Shown here piece after piece: positions 1 through 7,107 of a stretch of 38,298 nt of DNA. Position 1 is the stretch's first letter. Each line of letters starts with the position of its first letter. The notes below the pieces were generated by a model. That model was not told where the DNA came from. It ran no database searches and saw only the letters and a program-made list of their open reading frames with translations. A program made the translations under genes and the position numbers. Source of the DNA: Coxiellaceae bacterium (lineage in GTDB: Bacteria; Pseudomonadota; Gammaproteobacteria; Berkiellales; Berkiellaceae); assembly GCA_947478905.1 (NCBI GenBank), contig CANJXG010000012.1, positions 1-38,298 on the forward strand, written 5' to 3'.

Positions 1-39
1 ACTCCAATCGCAAGGTTGATATTTTACTTCCTTTGCCAT
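1..39 (-). CDS. N-terminus of an IS5-family transposase (partial, runs off the left edge)
   Basis: Only 13 codons are visible, reading MAKEVKYQPCDWS from an ATG at 39 down to the edge. The pattern of a basic start followed by a 'W-S' turn is like the beginning of IS5-group DDE transposases. The GGGATAATAGG stretch just upstream may supply a weak ribosome binding site. The catalytic residues are outside the window, so neither integrity nor activity can be judged. Confidence 0.4.
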   Translation of the reverse strand, partial: MAKEVKYQPCDWS

Positions 40-148
40 ACCTATTATCCCTTATTATTTGATTTTGCAAACAATAATTTAATATAAGATATGGGTACGA
101 ATCAAGAAGTTAGAATGTCACCTTGTGGTTTTTTTATGCAACAAGGCC
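1..148 (-). mobile_element. Terminal fragment of an IS5-family (IS903/IS1031-like) element
   Basis: Read on the minus strand, the segment begins at 148 with GGCCTTGTTGCATAAA, which resembles the terminal inverted repeats of the IS903/IS1031 branch of the IS5 family. About 110 bases further in, an ATG opens a transposase-like reading frame that leaves the window. ISAzo13 transposase similarity stops at the same point, so 148/149 is probably the insertion junction. The other end and the target duplication lie outside the window. The family assignment rests on the terminus and a short N-terminus, recalled rather than searched. Confidence 0.55.
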
Positions 149-1300
149 ACTTTTTTGTATATTTTTTTATCTAGTCTCGCCTTCACAGTCAACCCTGTTT
201 TTATCGTTGTTGACGCAATTAAGCTTATAATTGTCTGATATGTTAGTAAAGGCTTACCTCGCCAGTTTATACTAATAAATGAAAATAATCTATGTTCTAT
301 TTTATTCTACTTGCTTGTGCCTGGCGGAAAATGACAAACTGATATTAATATTTTCTCAGAATCAGCAAGCTTTTGAAGCTCAACTTTCCAAAGGCGTGAT
401 CGATACCCATTGCTTCCGCCACCATCTGCACAAATCAGTAGTGTTTTTGATTTTGGATATCTTTTTTTACCCATTTTCTTCCACCACTGTCTAATACTTT
501 CAACGGCAAATTCGGCGGTATCGGATGTAATGCCGACATTAACCCATCCTTTATTATCGCCGATATCATAGATGCCATATGGAATTGCCTTGGAAACTTT
601 TGGGTTAGGACAATCATGCCCGTTGACTTCTTTTGGCTTCCCTTTAGCTTGCCATTCCCTACCAGGGTTTTTATAATTTCCAACAAGTTCTTTTTTCTTA
701 GTGTCAACTGAAATAACAGGATTTTTGTTGTTCAAAAAATATTTTGCTGCTTTGCTTATATATTTAAATTGCTGATCCCTGTCTGGGTGGTCATCTCCTT
801 CTTTAGTTTTTTTATTGCCCTGAAGACTAAATTCAAGTTCATGTAAAATTGACGCCACCGTTTGGTAGCTTACACCATAGCCTTCTTCATTAAGAAGTTC
901 AGCAATATTTCTAACACTTTTACATGTCCATCTTAAAGGCGATTCAGGATCTCCTCTCGTTTCTGGCTCAATGATCTCTTCAAGTAATTCTTTAATTTCG
1001 GGACTTTGATCTATGGTTTTTTTACGTCCACCACCCTGAATACATACCCTATCATCATATCTAGCTTGGGAGCCCAATTCGCTGATTCCTTTTCGAATGG
1101 TAGGGCAGCTTATGCCCGTAATATCACATGAAATCTTGATTCCACCTCGGCCTATGGCAACAGCTTCTGCACCAACAAGACGTCGTTTTTGCTTCTCATT
1201 GAGCAGTGGCAATATTGATGATAATTTTTTCTTGAGTTTATTTATTTCGTGTAGTACCACACATAGATGGTAACGGATCATTTTGAAAAAGAAAAGTTAT
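149..1300 (-). mobile_element. ISAzo13-family insertion sequence, truncated and inactivated
   Basis: The segment contains an ISAzo13-family transposase gene. Its left end is cut by the IS5-like element at 148/149. Its right end lies near 1300, where the similarity of the neighbouring transposase fragment stops at a GGCCTGTCAAAAAATAAC stretch that may be the terminal repeat. The exact right boundary is uncertain by about 15 bases. No intact second terminus is visible, so this copy should be immobile. Confidence 0.6.
150..1281 (-). pseudogene. ISAzo13-family transposase with in-frame amber stop and lost C-terminus
   Basis: The frame encodes a DDE transposase of the ISAzo13 family. The N-terminal region has INKLKKKLSSILPLLNEKQK, followed by a helix-turn-helix segment (GISCPTIRKGISEL). 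The first catalytic Asp is in PVISVDTKKKELVG and the second in LLICADGGGSNGYRSRLWK. At 307-309 a TAG follows HFPPGTSK. The same frame continues with NKIEHRLFSFISINWRGKP, the usual continuation after a Trp, so a TGG has become TAG. The Glu of IEHR, expected to be the last catalytic acid, lies beyond the stop. The open frame then runs to about 150, where an IS5-like end replaces the C-terminus. Translation could start at the ATG at 1281 or at an internal codon near the HEINKLKKK region. The 324-residue product should be inactive. Confidence 0.8.
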
Positions 1301-1622
1301 TTTTTGACAGGCCCTTAAATCCGCGTCTTAATTGGCTAGGCTGAATCGTATCCAGGCGCTCTCTTAAAGTGGTATCACTGGGCGCTTTACTGACGCCATA
1401 AAATGTTCTTAAGGTGCGTCGAACCCAAGGTTCGGATGATTTGAGTTTTTCAAATTGCAGCAAAGAAGGCAGCTTTACAGCAAATATAGCCAAGGCAGAC
1501 ATGATACAGTCTTGCCAGCTATATTCTAAGTTTTTAGATACTTTAAATTTTTCTCGTTCTAACGTTGCTTGGATGGTTTTTATTAACCCATCTGCTGATA
1601 AATACTTTCTAATAAACCCCAT
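1278..1622 (-). pseudogene. N-terminal fragment of a DDE-type transposase (PSDT-x-LRE-x-LD group)
   Basis: The frame reads MGFIRKYLSADGLIKTIQ, then IMSALAIFAVKLPSLLQFEK, then APSDTTLRERLDTIQP. This matches, from memory, the N-terminal third of a transposase group common in Legionella- and Coxiella-type genomes, annotated simply as transposase or ISNCY. Family members continue well past this point with the catalytic domain. Here, similarity ends at RGFKG, and the last ten residues come from the inserted ISAzo13-type end. I place the start at the ATG at 1622; an upstream in-frame ATG at 1682 would add 20 residues not typical of the family. No catalytic residues remain, so the fragment is non-functional. 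Confidence 0.6.
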
Positions 1623-1740
1623 AACTAACTCACATATAAGAAATGCAGGGTATAGTTTACGAGATTTTTTTTGTAATTGCACCTAACATGCTATTTTTAA
1701 CTTGGTTTTTTAGATCTCCGGGAATTGCTGAGAGATTATT

Positions 1741-1782
1741 AAGTTGTCATGAGACGAAAAACAATATAAAATATGGCAACTT
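1741..1782. repeat. Inverted repeat overlapping a putative promoter
   Basis: AAGTTGTCAT at 1741-1750 and ATGGCAACTT at 1773-1782 form an inverted repeat matching at 9 of 10 positions, separated by 22 bases. It brackets the predicted -35 to -10 region of the downstream OGFr-domain gene. It could be a repressor operator or a trace of an IS end; I cannot tell which. Confidence 0.45.
1744..1772 (+). promoter_or_regulatory. Predicted sigma-70 promoter for the OGFr-domain gene
   Basis: TTGTCA at 1744-1749 and TAAAAT at 1767-1772 are separated by 17 bases. They sit about 50 bases upstream of the ATG at 1823, on the strand of that gene. In an AT-rich genome such matches arise by chance, but the spacing and the surrounding inverted repeat support it. 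Confidence 0.4.
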
Positions 1783-1822
1783 GCGTTACTTAACTTAAAA
1801 TTAAAATATCCTAAAAAATACT

Positions 1823-2743
1823 ATGAGTTTTATTACCATCATAACAGCATACATTACTTCGAGCTCTATTTTTGCATCTACTCCTGTTCAGTTTGCCCTT
1901 ACCGCTTTGGGGCTCTCTGGAGCAACTGCTGCCGCACAAGCATTAGCTTTAATATTAATACTTATTACTGTAATGCCTATTACCGCTTTGCTGGGGTATC
2001 AACTATTAAAAAAACAACCCAAGATAAAAATAAAAAAACCCTCAAAACCATCAAAACCAAAAAAAATTGATAATTCCCATATTAAACCTGCTCCTAACTC
2101 TAAATCTTTACCAAAACCAAACCTTTCTTTAAAAACACAATGGCCCGATTGCTGGAAAATATTACTATTTTATGATAAGAATTCTATAGCTGATCAAAGC
2201 TCTAAAATCACTTCAGTGGATTCTTTAGTAAAATCCAATGATAAACAACGTGAAGACAATCATGACTGGGTACAACTCGCTTTTCCAATTAGAACAATAT
2301 CTATGTTTCAAAATACAGATATGGTCGTAACTGATGATAATATAAATGAGATTCGTACATATTTACAAACAACGAATACTTCCACTGGGAAAATGCAATT
2401 TGATCACTCTATTGAGGCGATTCTTAATCATTGGGGCTTAAGCTATGATGCGAGTAATCAAAATATTGCTATCAAAAATAACGACGTTTTTCAAACCTAT
2501 ATCATGACTTCTGGCGATCATAATCAACTCAGACTCAGCAGATTTTTACAATCTGTTTATGAGTTTCATCCACAAGGCGCACCTATTTGTAAAAATCTGC
2601 TCACTACTATCGAAAGTCATAAAGATTATAAAAAAATTAATAATAAAACCAAGCAAGTATGGGGTAGTATAAAAGCAAAACAATTAGCTAATACTCAAAA
2701 ATCGGGCGCAAAATCCAAGAAAAATAAAAAACCTTCTAAATAG
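1823..2743 (+). CDS. Membrane protein with opioid growth factor receptor (OGFr)-like domain
   Basis: The 306-residue protein has two hydrophobic N-terminal stretches (about residues 4-20 and 38-62), then a Lys/Pro-rich linker (about 63-105), then a soluble region. Residues about 111-245 resemble the OGFr conserved region: an FYDKN-type opening, the hallmark HDWVQLAFPIR at 147-157 (family pattern HDYIQWLFPLR), a TDDNINEIRTYL helix, and DHSIEAILNHWGL followed by LRLSRFLQSVYEF. OGFr domains are known in animals and sporadically in bacteria; the biochemical role in bacteria is unknown to me. The tail is very basic (KSGAKSKKNKKPSK). The N-terminus may anchor the protein in the inner membrane or act as a signal. 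The gene lies next to IS remnants and overlaps the end of convergent tatD by 8 bases. Domain assignment is from motif recognition only. Confidence 0.7.
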   Translation: MSFITIITAYITSSSIFASTPVQFALTALGLSGATAAAQALALILILITVMPITALLGYQLLKKQPKIKIKKPSKPSKPKKIDNSHIKPAPNSKSLPKPNLSLKTQWPDCWKILLFYDKNSIADQSSKITSVDSLVKSNDKQREDNHDWVQLAFPIRTISMFQNTDMVVTDDNINEIRTYLQTTNTSTGKMQFDHSIEAILNHWGLSYDASNQNIAIKNNDVFQTYIMTSGDHNQLRLSRFLQSVYEFHPQGAPICKNLLTTIESHKDYKKINNKTKQVWGSIKAKQLANTQKSGAKSKKNKKPSK

Positions 2744-3527
2744 GCTTAAATAAATCTAAATAATTTTGCGTGCTCACTTGTGCTATCTCTTCAAGCGAGA
2801 TACCTCTTAATTTGGCTAAAAACTCTGCAACATGTAATACAAAACCAGGTTCATTAGGCTTGCCTCTATGAGGAATGGGCGCTAAATATGGGCAATCTGT
2901 TTCAATTAATAAACGTGATAAGGGAACTTTAGCTGCCACTTCTTGTAATTGAATGGCATTTTTAAAAGTAACAATCCCAGAAAATGAAATATACAATCCT
3001 AAATCCATCGCTTTTTTAGCCATATCCCAGTCTTCAGTAAAGCAATGCATCACCCCACCTGCATCACGCGCTGATTCTTCTTTTAAAATTCTCATGGTAT
3101 CGGCTTGAGCAGCGCGTGTATGAACAATTAGTGGCTTTTTAATTTGCTTTGCTACCTCAATATGGCTTATAAAGCGATCGCGCTGCCAGTCTAAATTTCC
3201 TTCTGATCTAAAATAGTCTAATCCGGTTTCACCAATAGCAACTAATTTAGGATGATGGGTTAATTCTAGAATATCTTCTGGTGAAAATATTTCACCGGGT
3301 GCATGATTAGGATGTATTCCTACTGAAAAAGAAATATTAGAATCCGGATAATTATCGGCATAATTTTTAAGCGTTTGCGTTTGAGATAATTCAGTGGCTA
3401 CACACAGCATATAATGCACATTATTGGCCTTAGCCCGTGCTAAAACAGGCTCTATTTGGCCATTATCGGGGGTTAAATCTAATAAATGTAAATGGCAATG
3501 CGAATCGGTTAATAATAAATTATTCAT
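2736..3527 (-). CDS. tatD: TatD-family metal-dependent DNase (YcfH/TatD)
   Basis: This 263-residue TIM-barrel metal-dependent hydrolase has the complete TatD ligand set. His10 and His12 are in DSHCHLH, Glu100 is in AIGETGLDYF, His136 is in PLIVHTRAA, His161 is in GVMHCF, and Asp211 is in LIETDCPYLAP. The RGKPNEP loop near the C-terminus is also typical. Members are 3'-5' exonucleases or AP endonucleases implicated in DNA quality control in the cytoplasm. Length equals the family norm. It stands alone on the minus strand, with its 3' end overlapping the OGFr-domain gene by 8 bases. The YcfH versus TatD sub-assignment is not certain. Confidence 0.92.
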   Translation of the reverse strand: MNNLLLTDSHCHLHLLDLTPDNGQIEPVLARAKANNVHYMLCVATELSQTQTLKNYADNYPDSNISFSVGIHPNHAPGEIFSPEDILELTHHPKLVAIGETGLDYFRSEGNLDWQRDRFISHIEVAKQIKKPLIVHTRAAQADTMRILKEESARDAGGVMHCFTEDWDMAKKAMDLGLYISFSGIVTFKNAIQLQEVAAKVPLSRLLIETDCPYLAPIPHRGKPNEPGFVLHVAEFLAKLRGISLEEIAQVSTQNYLDLFKPI

Positions 3528-3563
3528 GTTTTATATTTTTTTCCAAAAGTTAATCACACTCTA

Positions 3564-3923
3564 TTATAAATTTTCCATAATTTTATCGATTCCCAGTAGC
3601 GGAATAATCCGGTACAATACTGCTTCGAGTATTCCAGATTCTGCTTGGGTAATAAACTTTATTTTTCGCTCTTTCCAGGATAATGTTTGAATCAAATGAG
3701 TAGCTATCACAGATTGCTTATTATCGATATTATCAATGTGCACTTCTGTAGGCATGCCTCGTGCACTAGTGCTAATGGGGCAGCAAATAATCAGACCAGA
3801 TTTTTGATTGTAAGCTTCAGAGGATAAAACAAAGGCTGGACGATATTTTCCTATTTCCTTTCCTTTAGTAGGCTCAAAATCTAGCCAAACTATATCATTT
3901 CTTTTTGGAATATAAGGTTTCAA
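3564..3923 (-). CDS. mazF: MazF/PemK-family endoribonuclease toxin
   Basis: The protein is 119 residues long, the normal size of a MazF/PemK (CcdB-fold) toxin, a ribosome-independent mRNA interferase. The N-terminus KRNDIVWLDFEPTKGKEIGK is the typical first strand and loop. RPAFVLS carries the conserved Arg28, and CPIST carries Thr52; these two positions match the catalytic Arg and Thr of characterised MazF enzymes. Its start codon overlaps the stop of the upstream antitoxin gene by 4 bases, so the pair is translationally coupled. Both active-site residues are present, so the toxin looks intact. It could equally be named chpB or pemK. Confidence 0.9.
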   Translation of the reverse strand: MKPYIPKRNDIVWLDFEPTKGKEIGKYRPAFVLSSEAYNQKSGLIICCPISTSARGMPTEVHIDNIDNKQSVIATHLIQTLSWKERKIKFITQAESGILEAVLYRIIPLLGIDKIMENL

Positions 3924-4177
3924 TATTCACCTTTTAAAAGAGGACTTAATAAATTCGCATGCGCATTAAGGGGCGTCATACCTACTAATAACTCCGCTTC
4001 ATTAAAAGGTAATATTAATTTCTTTTTAGCTTGTAATTTCCGAATATTAAGCCCTTCTTCTGAAACATCAATATCAATGAGCATTCCCTCTTGAAAATCA
4101 GGAATATCACGGATTACCCCCGCAATTCGTATTGCTAGACTATTGCCCCATTTTTGAATTTTTGCTTGCACTTTCAT
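3920..4177 (-). CDS. mazE: MazE-family antitoxin (AbrB-type DNA-binding N-terminus)
   Basis: The 85-residue protein opens with KIQKWGNSLAIRI, the swapped-hairpin AbrB/MazE DNA-binding motif. The C-terminal part (LLVGMTPLNAHANLLSPLLK) is the flexible toxin-neutralising tail of this family. It is the first gene of the mazE-mazF unit and should both inhibit the toxin and repress its own promoter. A near-consensus promoter lies 44-73 bases upstream. An AGGAAT-like sequence precedes the ATG. Confidence 0.88.
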   Translation of the reverse strand: MKVQAKIQKWGNSLAIRIAGVIRDIPDFQEGMLIDIDVSEEGLNIRKLQAKKKLILPFNEAELLVGMTPLNAHANLLSPLLKGEY

Positions 4178-4220
4178 ATTCCTGTCTCCAGTAGTAACGC
4201 TAAATTACCTTCTATAGTTA

Positions 4221-4250
4221 AGTATACACAATGTTGATACAATTTGTCAA
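4221..4250 (-). promoter_or_regulatory. Near-consensus sigma-70 promoter of mazEF
   Basis: On the minus strand TTGACA (4250-4245) and TATACT (4226-4221) are separated by 18 bases. The spacer and -10 contain GTATCAACATTGTGTATAC, which has dyad symmetry (GTAT...ATAC) and could be the MazE operator. The -35 box lies only 5 bases past the stop codon of the upstream ATPase gene, so mazEF has its own start even though the genes are colinear. Confidence 0.6.
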
Positions 4251-4254
4251 GTTT

Positions 4255-5421
4255 TCACAGATCAGTGGTTTTAATATGAGTAAAACAATTTTTTAGGCTC
4301 GTTACTATAATTTTTTCATGAAGCTTATACTCTTTTTCGCCAGGATAAATAATAAATAATTGATCAAGCTCTAAATCTTCCAGGCTGGTGATCAGTGATT
4401 TAGACATCGTGGGGGCATCAGAATATTTAAATTCAAATCCATATTTTTTATTTTGACGAATAATTAACAAATCAAGTTCCGCACCTGAATGTGTAGCCCA
4501 GAAAAAGACTTCGTGCTGCTTCGCATCTAATCCTCTGATAATTTCTTCTAGAGCAAATCCTTCCCAAGAAGCACCCACTTTAGGATGTTTTTGTAAACTG
4601 GCTAAATCTTGCGTATGAATTAAAGAATGAAACAGACCGCTGTCTCTAAAATAAATTTTTGGAGCTTTTACTTGTCGCTTAGATATATTAACAAACCAGG
4701 GCTGCAATTGCCGAATCATAAAGGTGCCAGTTAAAATATCTAAATATCGACGAATAGTCGTATCTGAGACCCCAAAAGCTCTGGCTAATTCACTCGTATT
4801 TAAAATATTTGCATGATAATGCGCTATCATACTCCAAAAACGTCTTAAGGTTTGAGGTGGAATATTAATTCCTAATCGAGGAATATCTTGTTCTAAAAAA
4901 GTAGTAATATAAAATTCACGCCATTGGACACTATCTGATAAGGTTTGCGCTAAATAAGATTTAGGAAATCCTCCTCTGAGCCAAAGATCATTCATATTGC
5001 CCGTTTCTTCGAAACTAAAGGGAGGAAGTTCAATATAAGCTATTCTACCTGCCAAAGTCTCTGACGATTGCCGTAATAATTCTCGAGAAGCACTCCCTAG
5101 GATCAAAAATTGTTTTTTATTGGTAGTATAATCCCCTATTTGATCTACAAGCACTCGAATTATAGAGAATAAATCAGGGCTATTTTGGACTTCATCAATG
5201 ATAATTAACCCCTGCAAAGGGTTCAAAGCTAACATAGGCTGACTGAGCCTTGCTAAATCAAGCGGATTATCTAAATCAAAATAATTTGCATGAGCAAGAG
5301 GAGTATCAGAATACATTCTCGCCAAAGTCGTTTTGCCACACTGCCTCGGACCTAAAATAGCCACTACAGGGTGATTTCTAAAATATTGCTGAATTTTTTT
5401 TAAATATTTTGGTCTTTGCAT
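4255..5421 (-). CDS. AAA_14/DUF4143 ATPase
   Basis: The 388-residue protein has the standard two-part architecture of the AAA_14-DUF4143 family. The N-terminal ATPase has Walker A GPRQCGKT (residues 24-31) and Walker B LIIIDE (72-77), followed by a sensor-like LILGSAS (107-111). A winged-helix segment (SELARAFGVSDTTIRRYL) lies near 210-227. The C-terminal DUF4143 portion has GAELD (313-317) and GFEFK (328-332), which resemble a PD-(D/E)xK nuclease core. The role of the family is poorly known; it is widespread, variable between strains and often found near toxin-antitoxin loci, as here beside mazEF. All key motifs look intact. No partner gene is evident. Confidence 0.88.
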   Translation of the reverse strand: MQRPKYLKKIQQYFRNHPVVAILGPRQCGKTTLARMYSDTPLAHANYFDLDNPLDLARLSQPMLALNPLQGLIIIDEVQNSPDLFSIIRVLVDQIGDYTTNKKQFLILGSASRELLRQSSETLAGRIAYIELPPFSFEETGNMNDLWLRGGFPKSYLAQTLSDSVQWREFYITTFLEQDIPRLGINIPPQTLRRFWSMIAHYHANILNTSELARAFGVSDTTIRRYLDILTGTFMIRQLQPWFVNISKRQVKAPKIYFRDSGLFHSLIHTQDLASLQKHPKVGASWEGFALEEIIRGLDAKQHEVFFWATHSGAELDLLIIRQNKKYGFEFKYSDAPTMSKSLITSLEDLELDQLFIIYPGEKEYKLHEKIIVTSLKNCFTHIKTTDL

Positions 5422-5469
5422 CTTATAAAGATACCCTATTTTCTAAAAAAAAAAATGAAAACTCCAACT

Positions 5470-6213
5470 TTAACTTTGAATTTTCAACCTTCGCTGTATA
5501 GTCGTAAGCATTCCTCGTAAAATATTAATATCTTGCTCATCGAGCTCAGCCCGTGCATATAACCGTTGTAATCTCGCCATTAAACGCCGGGGTTGATTGG
5601 GATTTAAAAATTGAATTTCTTGTAAAAACCCTTCTAAGTGCTCATAAAAACCATATAATTTTTCCCGAGAGGCTAAAGGTGCTTCTCGCTTATCAATTTT
5701 AGAATCTGTTTTGCCTTCGAGCTCTAATAGCATCACTCTTAATTCATAAGTCAGTAATTGAACTGCCTGGGATAGATTTAAAGAACTATACTCTGGGTTA
5801 CTTGGAATATTAATATGAAGATGGGCTGCTTTTAATTCATGATTACTTAATCCAGTACTTTCTGTTCCAAATAACAAACCAATATTGGCATTTGAACTTT
5901 CCAAAATAGATTTTATTTTTTGAACCCCTAATCTGGGGCTCACCACAGGCAAAGCAAGGGTGCGCTCTCTAGCACTTAATGCCACAATAAAATGACAATC
6001 TGCCAAACCTGACTCTAGCGAGTCATAAACCTTAGCTTGATCTAAGACATCCGTAGCCCCTGCAGCCAAAGCAGAAGCGGTGCCTGAAGGGAATTCTTTA
6101 GGATGAATAAGCACTAGGTTATGAAAGCCCATGGTTTTCATAGCTCTGGCGGTTGATCCAATATTGCCTGGATGGGATGGATGACTTAAAATAATACGTA
6201 TTCTGTTATACAT
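5470..6213 (-). CDS. trmJ: tRNA (cytidine/uridine-2'-O-)-methyltransferase TrmJ
   Basis: TrmJ is a SPOUT methyltransferase that 2'-O-methylates position 32 of tRNAs. Visible motifs are the N-terminal HPGNIGSTARAMKTMG, the knot motif GLLFGTESTGLSN and the final NPEYSSLNLSQAVQLL. I start it at the ATG at 6213, which gives 247 residues beginning MYNRIRIILSHP, the normal family N-terminus. The frame extends upstream to 6306, but that extra segment is not family-like and overlaps suhB. It is divergent from suhB with about 50 bases between them, an arrangement conserved in many gammaproteobacteria. A C-terminal helical extension (DEQDINILRGMLTTIQRRL) is typical. Confidence 0.93.
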   Translation of the reverse strand: MYNRIRIILSHPSHPGNIGSTARAMKTMGFHNLVLIHPKEFPSGTASALAAGATDVLDQAKVYDSLESGLADCHFIVALSARERTLALPVVSPRLGVQKIKSILESSNANIGLLFGTESTGLSNHELKAAHLHINIPSNPEYSSLNLSQAVQLLTYELRVMLLELEGKTDSKIDKREAPLASREKLYGFYEHLEGFLQEIQFLNPNQPRRLMARLQRLYARAELDEQDINILRGMLTTIQRRLKIQS

Positions 6214-6235
6214 GCTGTATATTATGCAGTATAAT
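6207..6235 (+). promoter_or_regulatory. Predicted suhB promoter
   Basis: TATAAT at 6230-6235 lies 17 bases downstream of TATACA at 6207-6212, about 30 bases before the suhB ATG. The -10 box is perfect and the -35 box matches at 4 of 6 positions. The -35 overlaps the first codons of divergent trmJ, so the two genes share a very compact control region. Confidence 0.45.
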
Positions 6236-6265
6236 GACCCATAATCAAAATAGGAATGAACAGTT

Positions 6266-7066
6266 ATGCACCCTTTACTCAATATTGCTGTAACCGCAGC
6301 ACGCAAAGCCGGAAATATTATATTACAAGCTGTTGATCAGTTAGATACAATTCAAGTTGAACAAAAAGGGATTAATGATTATGTTACTCAAATAGATAAA
6401 TCTTGTGAACAAGAAATTATTTATATAATTCGAAAAGCCTACCCCCATCATACTATCTTAGCTGAAGAAAGTGGATTCTTAGAGGTTGCCAATGCCCCTC
6501 CATCTGAAGTAACGTGGATTATCGATCCTCTCGATGGCACTAAAAATTTCATTCATGGCTATCCGCAGTTTTGTATTTCAATCGGAATTATGCAAAATAA
6601 TCGGATCGAACACGGAGTTATTTTTGATCCTTTAAAAGGTGAATTATTCACCGCCTCTCGTGGTCGAGGTGTACAACTTAATAATCGTCGTTTACGTGTT
6701 AGTAGTACAGCGCATCTTGGGAAAGCACTTTTAGGAAGTACCATTCAATCTCAAGAGTTAGCCACTTTGACTAAGTTTTTTGATTTGTTTAAATCACTTT
6801 ATCCAGCTTGTTCAGGCGTGAGAAATGCGGGATCTTCTGCGCTTGATTTAGCCTATGTTGCGGCGGGGCGACTCGATGGATGTTTCCAATATGGAGTAAA
6901 AATTTGGGATATGTCTGCAGGGAGTTTAATGGTTAGAGAAGCAGGTGGATTAATTACGGACTTGAAAGGAAATGAAGATTTTCTAGAATCTGGTAATGTA
7001 TTGGCTACTAATCCTAAAATATACTCAGCCCTATTAAAAATAATGAATGAGCATTTTCAAGAATAA
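6266..7066 (+). CDS. suhB: Inositol-1-monophosphatase SuhB
   Basis: The 266-residue protein is a Mg2+-dependent inositol monophosphatase of the SuhB type. In E. coli, SuhB also acts with the Nus factors in rRNA transcription antitermination. Metal ligands are present: Glu67 in AEESG, Asp87 and Asp90 in IDPLDGTKNF, and Asp215 in WDMSAG. Length and start (MHPLLNIAVTAARKAG) match the family exactly. It is divergent from trmJ and convergent with secF, from which it is separated by a strong hairpin. Confidence 0.94.
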   Translation: MHPLLNIAVTAARKAGNIILQAVDQLDTIQVEQKGINDYVTQIDKSCEQEIIYIIRKAYPHHTILAEESGFLEVANAPPSEVTWIIDPLDGTKNFIHGYPQFCISIGIMQNNRIEHGVIFDPLKGELFTASRGRGVQLNNRRLRVSSTAHLGKALLGSTIQSQELATLTKFFDLFKSLYPACSGVRNAGSSALDLAYVAAGRLDGCFQYGVKIWDMSAGSLMVREAGGLITDLKGNEDFLESGNVLATNPKIYSALLKIMNEHFQE

Positions 7067-7073
7067 ATATGAG

Positions 7074-7102
7074 GGGGCCAGTCACCTTCTTTAACTGGCC
7101 CC
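7074..7102. terminator. Hairpin between convergent suhB and secF
   Basis: GGGGCCAGT at 7074-7082 pairs perfectly with ACTGGCCCC at 7094-7102 across an 11-base loop. It sits just after the suhB stop and just before the secF stop, so it can serve both strands. The following T-tract is interrupted (TATTATTA), so efficiency is uncertain. Confidence 0.65.
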
Positions 7103-7107
7103 TATTA

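Noticed and set aside
121-156. Hairpin with T-run (CCTTGT...ACAAGG then TTTTTT) as an intrinsic terminator
   Set aside because: The sequence is better explained as the terminal end of an IS5-like element abutting the ISAzo13 remnant; the T-run belongs to transposase codons on the minus strand.
5470-6306. Long TrmJ start at 6306
   Set aside because: The extra 31 residues are not family-like and overlap the divergent suhB; the ATG at 6213 gives the normal TrmJ N-terminus.
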